NCBI GenBank assembly: GCA_045644025.1 | Contig: JAZRGE010000070.1 | Coordinates: 1-14,640, forward strand | Length of the DNA stretch: 14,640 nucleotides | Source: JAZRGE01 sp045644025 | GTDB taxonomy: Bacteria > Bacillota > Clostridia > Oscillospirales > Acutalibacteraceae | Direction of reading: 5' to 3' | Notes under the pieces: generated by a model | The model's input: only the letters and a program-made list of their open reading frames with translations | Databases searched by the model: none | Told to the model about the DNA's origin: nothing | Made by a program: the position numbers and the translations under genes | Shown here: one piece after another, positions 1 to 4,807 of the stretch | Numbering within the stretch: the stretch's first letter is position 1 | Layout: each line of letters opens with the position of its first letter

Positions 1-87
1 ATCGTTAGCGACGAGCAGGAGCGACCAACGATTTTGGGAACCGCAAGAGGGGTTGCGAAGCAACTTCAAATCCCTCCTTCTCCGCCA
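1..87 (+). repeat. tRNA-Ser 3'-end fragment joined to structured repeat
   Basis: Positions 65-87 look exactly like the 3' end of a tRNA-Ser: T-loop TTCAAAT (65-71), T-stem 3' strand CCCTC (72-76), acceptor 3' strand CTTCTCC (77-83), discriminator G and CCA (85-87). No tRNA body lies upstream in the window. The matching T-stem 5' strand GAGGG is present at 47-51 but is separated from the T-loop by a small hairpin, GTTGC-gaa-GCAAC (52-64). Before it lies a GGGAACC motif (36-42) that resembles the GAACC hairpin of the repeats at 4166-4206 and 4464-4603. A terminator follows directly. This is not a functional tRNA. It is either a third copy of the tRNA-linked repeat described below, cut by the window edge, or an attachment-site scar. 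Confidence 0.55.
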
Positions 88-90
88 AAG

Positions 91-133
91 AATAACCGTA
101 ATCTTGATACAAGGTTGCGGTTATTTTCTTTTT
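91..133 (+). terminator. rho-independent terminator after tRNA-Ser fragment
   Basis: AATAACCG (91-98) pairs with CGGTTATT (118-125). The loop contains an inner CTTG/CAAG pair, and a T-rich tail follows to 133. It starts four bases after the CCA, as expected for a tRNA gene terminator. Its 3' arm overlaps the -35 box of the next promoter. Confidence 0.65.
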
Positions 134-143
134 ATGGTATAAT
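115..143 (+). promoter_or_regulatory. sigma-A promoter of the orphan gene at 165
   Basis: TTGCGG (115-120), a 17-base spacer and a perfect TATAAT (138-143), about 22 bases upstream of the start codon. The -35 box lies in the arm of the preceding terminator hairpin. Confidence 0.65.
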
Positions 144-164
144 ATAGAAAAGGAGGCGATGATT

Positions 165-521
165 ATGTTTTCGTTTTTAAGAAGAAAAAGCATAATGAAT
201 GATGTGATATTTCCACCAATAACGATTCCGTTAACCAATATTCAAGAAGTGGATGAAGCAGGAGTTCTTTATTTAGATAATGAGGGAAACTCAGCAAATA
301 TCCATTACGTTGATGCCTATAAAGGTTGGTGTAAAAGTAAAAGCATAAAATGGTCAAAACCTAAATATATTTGTGAACGAACAAAAGCTGAAGGATGGAA
401 GCTCATCTTTTACACCAATCCCCAAATTACGTTTTATTCAGATCCGAGTGAAGAAGAATTGTGGATTGAGATTCTTAACAAAATTACATTACAAGGGTTT
501 CGGAGCTTTGACTGGGATTAA
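165..521 (+). CDS. hypothetical protein, 118 residues
   Basis: I do not recognise this family. The protein is small, soluble and rich in aromatic residues, with no signal peptide or membrane segment. The C-terminal half reads like a compact alpha/beta fold (segments GWKLIFYTNPQITFYSD and EEELWIEILNKI), ending in SFDWD. I chose ATG 165 because AGGAGG (151-156) lies 8 bases upstream; the in-frame ATG at 159 would leave only 2 bases. The gene has its own promoter and stands alone. Base composition is A+T richer than in the housekeeping genes further on, which suggests accessory origin. Single small genes of this style are sometimes immunity or antitoxin proteins, but nothing here shows that. The stop is one base before a G/C-box repeat (523-573), so the C-terminus may have been altered by an insertion. 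Confidence 0.7.
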   Translation: MFSFLRRKSIMNDVIFPPITIPLTNIQEVDEAGVLYLDNEGNSANIHYVDAYKGWCKSKSIKWSKPKYICERTKAEGWKLIFYTNPQITFYSDPSEEELWIEILNKITLQGFRSFDWD

Positions 522-522
522 T

Positions 523-573
523 TTTGCACCCCCTAAAATGACTTTGCACCCCCTTAACTCAAAAGGGGGTGCA
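523..573. repeat. G/C-box repeats, possible insertion-sequence end
   Basis: The motif TTTGCACCCCCT occurs twice in direct orientation, starting at 523 and 543 (20-base period), and once inverted as AGGGGGTGCA (about 563-572). The second and third copies form a strong hairpin, TGCACCCCCTT/AAGGGGGTGCA. After it comes GGGTCAGTTCCC (590-601). Repeated ~20-base boxes are typical of IS21-family ends, so this could be a solo end or remnant. No transposase frame is present. The hairpin could instead act as a weak terminator for the gene at 165. Confidence 0.35.
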
Positions 574-603
574 TTTGTATTAAAATTAGGGTCAGTTCCC
601 AAA

Positions 604-636
604 CAAAAGCCATCGCAAAAGCGGTGGCTTTTTGTT
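604..636 (+). terminator. rho-independent terminator
   Basis: AAAGCCATCGC and GCGGTGGCTTT pair around an AAAA loop and are followed by TTTTTGTTTT. It separates the orphan gene and repeat from the XRE regulator. No gene on this strand ends directly at it. Confidence 0.7.
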
Positions 637-668
637 TTGTGAACAACTGAATAAAATCTGCTGCTGCG

Positions 669-709
669 AGTAAAAATATTTACTAAACCAAGAAGTAAAA
701 ATCTTTACT
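669..709 (+). promoter_or_regulatory. twin palindromic operators of the XRE regulator
   Basis: Two nearly identical 16-base palindromes, AGTAAAAATATTTACT (669-684) and AGTAAAAATCTTTACT (694-709), have centres 25 bases apart. A half site, AGTAAAAA, follows at 739-746 between the ribosome binding site and the start codon. The second palindrome abuts the extended -10 promoter at 710-718, so a bound repressor would block RNA polymerase. Autorepression by the adjacent XRE protein is inferred from position. Confidence 0.65.
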
Positions 710-718
710 TGCTATCAT
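710..718 (+). promoter_or_regulatory. extended -10 promoter of the XRE gene
   Basis: TGCTATCAT fits an extended -10 element (TGnTATnnT). No good -35 is seen at the usual distance, where operator sequence lies instead. The start codon is at 750, with GGAG at 737-740. Confidence 0.45.
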
Positions 719-749
719 TAACATAGTGAAAATATAGGAGTAAAAACGT

Positions 750-953
750 ATGGAGAACTATGTTAAAAACATTAGGGATTTACGCGAGGATAACGACAAG
801 ACTCAGCAGGAGATAGCAGACGTTTTAGGAACTTCACAAACTATGTATGCCAGATATGAAAGGGGAGCAAACGAGCTTCCTATAAGGCACTTGATATTGT
901 TGTGCAAATATTACAACGTGAGCGCCGATTATATTCTCGGATTAGAAAAATAA
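750..953 (+). CDS. XRE-family helix-turn-helix transcriptional regulator
   Basis: A 67-residue protein that consists only of a helix-turn-helix DNA-binding domain of the Cro/C1 type. The HTH is residues about 18-44: the TQQEIADVLG helix, then TSQTMYARYERG as recognition helix, then ELP. The tail LCKYYNVSADYILGLEK is the usual end of this domain in stand-alone Firmicute regulators. GGAG at 737-740 is 9 bases from the ATG. Two perfect palindromes upstream suggest it represses its own promoter. No partner gene lies on the same strand, so its wider regulon is unknown. The gene ends at a strong terminator shared with the convergent xpt. Confidence 0.88.
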   Translation: MENYVKNIRDLREDNDKTQQEIADVLGTSQTMYARYERGANELPIRHLILLCKYYNVSADYILGLEK

Positions 954-964
954 TTTTTGCGTGA

Positions 965-995
965 AAAAGGGCATCGCCTGTGCGATGCCCTTTTA
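965..995. terminator. bidirectional terminator between XRE gene and xpt
   Basis: AAAGGGCATCGC pairs with GCGATGCCCTTT around a CTGT loop. It is flanked by AAAAA on the left and TTTTAATTT on the right, so it can serve both converging genes. Confidence 0.85.
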
Positions 996-1002
996 ATTTA
1001 CT

Positions 1003-1584
1003 TTATTGTTCTCGGAAGGTAATGGTGCCGTTTTCATCGTCCATGGCATCTACGATAGCAAGTGATTCGAGGTGATAGCCAAGATTGCGGATGATTCGGC
1101 CGCCCATCTGGAAACCTTTTTCTATTGCGATGCCGATGCCGGCAACGGTGGCTCCCGCATTTTCGGCAATGGAGATAAGGCCTTGGAGTGCACAGCCGTT
1201 GGCCAGGAAATCGTCTACGATAAGCACGCTATCGTTATCGGAGAGATATTTTTTGGAAACAATAACTTGATTTGTGTTCTTATGGGTGAAGGACTCAACG
1301 GTGGCTACATACATTTCGCCGTCGATATTTACGCTTTTAGATTTCTTGGCAAAAACCACCGGCACGTTAAAATACTTGGCGGCAGCCATGGCGATGGCGA
1401 TACCGGAAGCCTCAATAGTGAGCACCTTGGTGATCTTCTTATTGGCAAATCGCTTGTGGAATTCTTTGCCCATTTCGTCCAGCAAAGCCACGTCTATCTG
1501 GTGGTTCAAAAAGGAATCAACCTTAAGAACATTGCCGGGTTTCACAAGGCCGTCCTTTACAATTCGCTCTTCCAAAAAATTCAT
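1003..1584 (-). CDS. xpt: xanthine phosphoribosyltransferase
   Basis: A cytoplasmic purine salvage enzyme that joins xanthine to PRPP to make XMP. The frame gives 193 residues, close to the 194 of Bacillus subtilis Xpt. The PRPP-binding motif is VLIVDDFLANGCA (residues 120-132), and the family's C-terminal EKGFQMGG follows at 155-162. The start is the ATG at 1584, preceded by GGAGG (1592-1596 on the plus strand); a longer frame to 1620 would begin upstream of the transcription start. The gene stands alone and has a near-consensus promoter about 15 bases upstream of the ribosome binding site. The leader is therefore too short for the guanine riboswitch that controls xpt in Bacillus. There is no pbuX permease beside it. 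Confidence 0.93.
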   Translation of the reverse strand: MNFLEERIVKDGLVKPGNVLKVDSFLNHQIDVALLDEMGKEFHKRFANKKITKVLTIEASGIAIAMAAAKYFNVPVVFAKKSKSVNIDGEMYVATVESFTHKNTNQVIVSKKYLSDNDSVLIVDDFLANGCALQGLISIAENAGATVAGIGIAIEKGFQMGGRIIRNLGYHLESLAIVDAMDDENGTITFREQ

Positions 1585-1605
1585 ATAATCGCCTCCGTTT
1601 TTCCG

Positions 1606-1634
1606 ATTATAACACAACATAGATGAAGAAACAA
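1606..1634 (-). promoter_or_regulatory. sigma-A promoter of xpt
   Basis: Read on the minus strand: TTGTTT (1634-1629), a 17-base spacer and TATAAT (1611-1606). The predicted start, near 1599, leaves a leader of about 15 bases that is mostly ribosome binding site. Confidence 0.75.
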
Positions 1635-1756
1635 TAATTATTTAAGAATTAAATCTATAACGGGGACTATAAAATCAGGTTTAATAACGGGAAGTTTAAC
1701 AAATAAGTAGTCCGCATTTAGGTTAGGGTACGACCCTAATGAGTCGTCTTTTTGAT
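1635..1756. other. unexplained intergenic stretch with nested inverted repeats
   Basis: There is no gene here. On the plus strand, GGACTA (1664-1669) and TAGTCC (1708-1713) could pair and enclose about 38 bases. ATAACGGG occurs twice (1657-1664 and 1684-1691), 27 bases apart. TTAGGGT-acg-ACCCTAA (1723-1739) is a perfect hairpin, and ACGAC (1730-1734) can instead pair with GTCGT (1743-1747), followed by CTTTTTG. These two hairpins exclude each other. The second may be a plus-strand terminator, but no plus-strand gene ends here. No known riboswitch consensus fits on either strand. Confidence 0.4.
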
Positions 1757-3058
1757 TTACATTTCGGATTTTTTAGGAAACACATCCTTCAGGATAATGG
1801 CTTCAAGCATAAGCTTGGCGTTGGGGCGCAGATCTTTAATAAAGAGGGGGAGAATAATGCTTGTGAAAATTTGGGTGATAAAAGAGGCAAGTGCTGCACC
1901 GGAAGGCCCCATTACCGGGATTAAGAAGTAATTAATCGCAACGTTTATGATTACTGCGGGGACATTCATATATTTGATGTATTTTTGCCTGTTGGTGCAA
2001 ACCATCCAGGCGCAGCGCGCAACGCCTAAATAGGAAAAGGCTGTGTACCAGGTGATGATTTTTAAAGGAGTTGTTGCGGGCAAAAATTCGGCTCCGTAGA
2101 GTATGCGAACGGCTAATTCTCCGAATATAAGGAACATCAGCGAAACAAAGGTGGAAACGTAGAATACGATTGCATATAGCTGCCGGTTTCGCTTTGCAAA
2201 GGTTTTTTCGTCCTTCTGGTATGCTTCAACAATGTTTGGATAAAAGGCGTCTATAATGGCGGTGAGCACAAACGTCCACATAGCGCAAAGGGTGGTGGCT
2301 GTGGCGTAATAGCCGACTTCAGTCTCGCTCAGCATATACTTGAGCATAAATTTATCTGTTTGGCCATAGAGCGACACCATAAGCCCCGATAAAATATAGT
2401 GATAACTGCGCGAAAGGATGGATTTGCCCTTTTTTATGGAGAAGGAAAACTTGGGACCGTTGCATTTTTTATATGCAACAAGAAGCACAATGGTAAACAC
2501 GATATAATCCACCGACGTGGCAAAAGCAAACCAAATCACGCTTTTATTGAGAATGAGCAGCACGATCTTATATGCTGCTGTGACAACGTATGCTATAAAG
2601 GCGGCCAGCGCAGAAGTCTTGGAGTTGTACTGAGATTGAAACCAGCGATTTATAGTATCGAAAGCGTGAAAAATGAGGGAAATGCTGCTTATTGCTACCA
2701 CGGCAATGGTTTCCCACTCGCCGTAGTCTACTATGAAAGATATACCGATCACCATAACAGCGGAGAAGAAACTGGAGATCAGCCTAAGCCCCACAGAAGA
2801 TCCGAGAGCAGAGCCTTGGTCATCGGGATTATCCAGTAATTCCTTCACGATCACGGAGTTGATGCCCAAGGTGCACAGCGACATAAAAAAGGACATTAAC
2901 GACGCGGCGTAGCTTATAAGACCATAGTTGGAAGGGCCTAAATATCTGGCCGAAAGCACGCCGACAAACAACGACAAGATCATTTGTGCGATCTTTTCGC
3001 CAATAAGCCAACCTGCGTTTTTGGTAACCTTATTCTTCATCAAAAAATTTTTAAACAT
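1757..3058 (-). CDS. polysaccharide flippase, Wzx/MOP family
   Basis: An integral membrane protein of 433 residues, related to the polysaccharide biosynthesis flippases that move lipid-linked sugar units across the membrane. The chain is almost wholly hydrophobic segments (about 12-14 helices). The N-terminus has the family's typical opening: NAGWLIGEKIAQMILSLFVG, then ARYLGPSNYGLISYA. ATG 3058 is chosen because AAAGAG lies 8 bases upstream, just after the stop of the upstream kinase frame (4-base gap). A TTG at 3076 would extend it by six residues into that gene. It is co-transcribed with the split kinase, which suggests a small cell-surface glycan locus. No glycosyltransferases are present in the window. 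The substrate is unknown. There is no clear terminator with a T-run after the stop. Confidence 0.85.
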   Translation of the reverse strand: MFKNFLMKNKVTKNAGWLIGEKIAQMILSLFVGVLSARYLGPSNYGLISYAASLMSFFMSLCTLGINSVIVKELLDNPDDQGSALGSSVGLRLISSFFSAVMVIGISFIVDYGEWETIAVVAISSISLIFHAFDTINRWFQSQYNSKTSALAAFIAYVVTAAYKIVLLILNKSVIWFAFATSVDYIVFTIVLLVAYKKCNGPKFSFSIKKGKSILSRSYHYILSGLMVSLYGQTDKFMLKYMLSETEVGYYATATTLCAMWTFVLTAIIDAFYPNIVEAYQKDEKTFAKRNRQLYAIVFYVSTFVSLMFLIFGELAVRILYGAEFLPATTPLKIITWYTAFSYLGVARCAWMVCTNRQKYIKYMNVPAVIINVAINYFLIPVMGPSGAALASFITQIFTSIILPLFIKDLRPNAKLMLEAIILKDVFPKKSEM

Positions 3059-3062
3059 ATTT

Positions 3063-3644
3063 TCACTCTTTATCAAAAATTGATCTGATTATAAAATCGC
3101 GATACATGGAAAGTGCGATGGAATTGCCCCTATCGCAGACCCTTTCGCGAAGGAAATCCAATGCAAAAATCATATAATAATCTTTGCGAAGTTGAGCATC
3201 AAATTCTAAGCAAAAGCAGTCAAAGAAAGCTTTGAGGCTATCGTCATATTTGCCGTTTAGGTATTCATCAAGGGCGGTTGTGTTGGAATAATACATAGCG
3301 GTGTTGAGAATATAGAAAAAGTAATCGTAGAAAAACACACGGTCTGCCGAATACTCCCAATCTATCCACCAAAAGTCTTCTTTGCCTTCGCACAAGCCAT
3401 AGATAAGATTGCTGCGGGAAAGATCACCGTGCTGCACGCATTTGGGGATTCCCAGATTCATAGCAGCAGAAATAATTTTTTTGATTAGCTCGGTGGGCAA
3501 AGGAAGCACGCTGCAGGCGGAGATTATCTCCCCGACATTGGTTCTTTCTGCTTTTGAAGAATGAGTCATATGATATGTTGCGGTGCATTTTGTAATACAT
3601 TCCAGCGCTTCGGATTCCGAAAGGCGGGGGAGAATAGATATCAT
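3063..3644 (-). CDS. kinase C-terminal lobe (choline/aminoglycoside phosphotransferase-like), split frame
   Basis: A 193-residue frame carrying the catalytic half of a small-molecule kinase of the APH/choline kinase fold. HGDLSRSN (residues 72-79) is the catalytic loop with Asp74 and Asn79, and WWIDWEYS (92-99) supplies the metal-binding Asp95. The nucleotide-binding N-lobe is missing from this frame and is found in the frame just upstream (3641-4078), which overlaps it by 4 bases. There is no good ribosome binding site before ATG 3644. The frame is open upstream of that ATG and reads DKIS, so joining after the upstream AMP would give a smooth kinase sequence. A one-base indel in an intact gene is the simplest reading; translational coupling through ATGA is the alternative. 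The substrate is unknown; a sugar or choline-like cell-surface precursor is possible from the neighbouring flippase. Confidence 0.7.
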   Translation of the reverse strand: MISILPRLSESEALECITKCTATYHMTHSSKAERTNVGEIISACSVLPLPTELIKKIISAAMNLGIPKCVQHGDLSRSNLIYGLCEGKEDFWWIDWEYSADRVFFYDYFFYILNTAMYYSNTTALDEYLNGKYDDSLKAFFDCFCLEFDAQLRKDYYMIFALDFLRERVCDRGNSIALSMYRDFIIRSIFDKE

Positions 3645-4078
3645 TGAGATCTTATCGGCATGGCGAAGTAATCCTTAAAGGAATTATATTCATCAAACTG
3701 CTTATCGTAGGCTTCTTTGCCGGTGCAGACGGTGAGTATCTCGTTCCTGCTGAAGGAAAACAGTTTGATCTCTCTAACAGCATCAATATTATTAGCAGAG
3801 TAAATCGCCTCGTATTTTTCACCCTGCGATTTATTGCTGTTTTTGTAGTAGGAAGTCTTGTTGATCCCGGAAATTAAGGCGGTGGTTTTGGAAGGTGAAG
3901 TTTTTATATCGAAATATTTATTTGCCGAATCTAAAACACTCGCGCTATCTAATGCAATGGCGCGCATGCTTGGGTAGAGCATATATCGGCCCGGGAGTAG
4001 ACTTTGGCCGTATTTTTTTATTAACAGCTTAAAATAACGGATTTCAAAAAAAGTGCGGTATATGCTTTTAAGATTCAA
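3641..4078 (-). CDS. kinase N-terminal lobe, split frame
   Basis: A 145-residue frame that looks like the N-lobe of the same kinase. Strand segments such as TTALISGINKTSYYKN and AVREIKLFSFSRNEILTVCTG are followed by a helix, EAYDKQFDEYNSFKDYF, typical of the region before the hinge in APH-like proteins. It ends at IRSQ-stop exactly where the C-lobe frame begins. The start is TTG 4078, with AAAGGGG 8 bases upstream. A promoter lies at 4111-4139. Together the two frames make about 335 residues, a normal length for this kinase class. It precedes the flippase in the same direction. Whether the halves are expressed as a pair, or the gene is broken, cannot be decided from sequence. Confidence 0.6.
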   Translation of the reverse strand: MNLKSIYRTFFEIRYFKLLIKKYGQSLLPGRYMLYPSMRAIALDSASVLDSANKYFDIKTSPSKTTALISGINKTSYYKNSNKSQGEKYEAIYSANNIDAVREIKLFSFSRNEILTVCTGKEAYDKQFDEYNSFKDYFAMPIRSQ

Positions 4079-4110
4079 CAGGTTTACCCCTTTGCAAACA
4101 ATACAATATA

Positions 4111-4139
4111 ATTTTACTCCTTTGTTGAATGAAAATCAA
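4111..4139 (-). promoter_or_regulatory. promoter of the kinase-flippase unit
   Basis: Read on the minus strand: TTGATT (4139-4134), a 17-base spacer and TAAAAT (4116-4111). It gives a leader of about 26 bases to TTG 4078. Confidence 0.5.
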
Positions 4140-4165
4140 GACAAAGAAAATAAAAAAGACACTCT

Positions 4166-4206
4166 GCGGCTGCATCGACGAACCCAGGGGGTTCTCACCC
4201 CGCTGC
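4166..4206 (-). repeat. tRNA-linked structured repeat, short copy
   Basis: It lies directly after the tRNA-Lys terminator. In tRNA orientation it contains TGAGAACCC, a short loop, GGGTTCGTCGA and TGCAGCCGC. The copy at 4464-4603 has TGAGAACC, GTA, GGTTCGTCGA and AGCAGCCGC at its 5' end. GAACCC and GGGTTC form a hairpin (4180-4185 with 4189-4194), and CCGC/GCGG can pair around it. The terminator's poly-T end is duplicated after the repeat: AATAAAAAAGACAC at 4149-4162 matches 4207-4221 apart from one extra A. Confidence 0.6.
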
Positions 4207-4209
4207 AAT

Positions 4210-4241
4210 AAAAAAAGACACATCTCTCGATGTGTCTTTTT
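4210..4241 (-). terminator. terminator of tRNA-Lys
   Basis: On the minus strand, GACACAT-cgagag-ATGTGTC is preceded by AAAAA and followed by TTTTTTT, directly after the CCA. Confidence 0.85.
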
Positions 4242-4317
4242 TGGTGAGGCACCGGGGATTCGAACCCCGGACACCCTGCTTAAAAGGCAGGTGCTCTGCC
4301 GACTGAGCTAGTGCCTC
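4242..4317 (-). tRNA. tRNA-Lys (anticodon TTT)
   Basis: A 76-base cloverleaf with an encoded CCA (4244-4242). Acceptor GAGGCAC pairs with GTGCCTC; the D-arm contains AGCTCAGTCGGCAGAGC. The anticodon stem is CCTGC/GCAGG with loop CTTTTAA, anticodon TTT, and the T-arm is CCGGG-GTTCGAATC-CCCGG type. It has its own promoter and terminator. It reads both lysine codons. Confidence 0.97.
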
Positions 4318-4335
4318 GTTTTTTCGCGCCTTGAT

Positions 4336-4364
4336 ATTATATCAATCAAATAAGGGCTTGTCAA
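4336..4364 (-). promoter_or_regulatory. consensus sigma-A promoter of tRNA-Lys
   Basis: Read on the minus strand: TTGACA (4364-4359), a 17-base spacer and TATAAT (4341-4336). It is a perfect consensus, about 19 bases upstream of the mature tRNA end. Confidence 0.9.
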
Positions 4365-4417
4365 GTGAAAAAATGCAGTTTTTGAAAAACAAAAGCCGTC
4401 CGATCTCATCCTATCAT

Positions 4418-4453
4418 AAAAAAACAGCCCACCCTAAAGGGCGAACTGTTTTT
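4418..4453 (-). terminator. second, duplicated terminator after the tRNA-Arg 3'-end copy
   Basis: On the minus strand, CAGTTCGCCC pairs with GGGTGGGCTG (with G-T pairs) and ends in TTTTTTT. It is a diverged copy of the tRNA-Arg terminator at 4603-4638 and follows a duplicated CCA at 4456-4454 in the same way. Confidence 0.7.
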
Positions 4454-4463
4454 TGGCGTTCCC

Positions 4464-4603
4464 GAGAGGATACGGTGCGCTCTCGATTTTGCCGATCGCT
4501 CCAAGCGATTGGCGGCAAAACCATCGTGCTCCCGACTCGGGCAGACCGCTATGCCTACTCGGTATAGCGGCTGCTTCGACGAACCTACGGTTCTCATCCT
4601 CTC
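4464..4603 (-). repeat. tRNA-linked structured repeat, long copy
   Basis: In tRNA orientation the element begins with GAGAGGAT just after the tRNA-Arg terminator and ends in ATCCTCTC. Those two 8-base arms are complementary and equal the tRNA-Arg T-stem region. ATCCTCTC continues into GGGAACGCCA, a copy of the tRNA-Arg acceptor end with CCA (4454-4471 equals 4639-4656 over 18 bases). The body has four hairpins: GAACC/GGTTC (4581-4593); CCGCTAT/ATAGCGG (4546-4570); TTTTGCCG-ATCGCT with AGCGAT-CGGCAAAA (4487-4520); and CGAGAG/CTCTCG (4463-4485), which competes with the closing stem. No protein function is evident. It could be a structured RNA, a small mobile repeat or a recombination scar. Confidence 0.65.
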
Positions 4604-4638
4604 AAAAAAAACAGCCCACCCTTTGGGTGAGCTGTTTC
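4603..4638 (-). terminator. terminator of tRNA-Arg
   Basis: On the minus strand, ACAGCTCACCC-aaa-GGGTGGGCTGT is followed by TTTTTTT, three bases after the CCA. Confidence 0.85.
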
Positions 4639-4715
4639 TGGCGTTCCCGAGAGGATTCGAACCTCCGACCTACCGCTTAGGAGGCGGTCGCTCTATCCTG
4701 CTGAGCTACGGAAAC
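4639..4715 (-). tRNA. tRNA-Arg (anticodon CCT)
   Basis: A 77-base cloverleaf with an encoded CCA (4641-4639). Acceptor GTTTCCG pairs with CGGGAAC (one G-T pair); the D-arm contains AGCTCAGCAGGATAGAGC. The anticodon stem is ACCGC/GCGGT with loop CTCCTAA, anticodon CCT, and the T-arm is GGAGG-TTCGAAT-CCTCT. It reads the AGG arginine codon. It has its own promoter and terminator. Its 3' end is duplicated 185 bases downstream. Confidence 0.97.
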
Positions 4716-4727
4716 AAATGCTTGAAT

Positions 4728-4756
4728 ATTCTACACCACCGAGATCGGTTTGTCAA
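4728..4756 (-). promoter_or_regulatory. sigma-A promoter of tRNA-Arg
   Basis: Read on the minus strand: TTGACA (4756-4751), a 17-base spacer and TAGAAT (4733-4728), about 13 bases from the mature tRNA end. Confidence 0.88.
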
Positions 4757-4769
4757 TGCCAAAATAGAT

Positions 4770-4801
4770 AAAAAAGCAGGCTGGGAGTTGCCCAACCTGC
4801 T
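4770..4801 (-). terminator. terminator of the pot operon
   Basis: On the minus strand, AGCAGGTTGGG-caact-CCCAGCCTGCT is an 11-pair stem followed by TTTTTTAT. It starts seven bases after the potD stop codon. Confidence 0.9.
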
Positions 4802-4807
4802 GATAGA

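Noticed and set aside
1..87. Intact tRNA-Ser gene
   Set aside because: Only the 3' part matches. There is no GGAGAAG acceptor 5' strand, D-arm or anticodon arm in the window, and the T-arm is interrupted.
669..709. Start of a CRISPR array
   Set aside because: There are only two 16-base units, 9 bases apart, both palindromic and next to an XRE gene; operator sites explain them better.
1072..1626. Long plus-strand frame opposite xpt
   Set aside because: It is antisense to a clear xpt gene and lacks a ribosome binding site; it is a codon-usage shadow.
1635..1756. Purine or other known riboswitch for xpt
   Set aside because: The xpt promoter lies downstream of this stretch, and the conserved P2/P3 loops and junction bases are not there on either strand.
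4068..4600. Short frames across the two tRNA genes and their repeats (both strands)
   Set aside because: They are translations of tRNA genes, terminators and the structured repeat. They have no ribosome binding sites and no protein-like composition.
4166..4603. CRISPR or retron-type RNA gene
   Set aside because: No regularly spaced repeats with spacers, and no reverse transcriptase or cas gene in the window.
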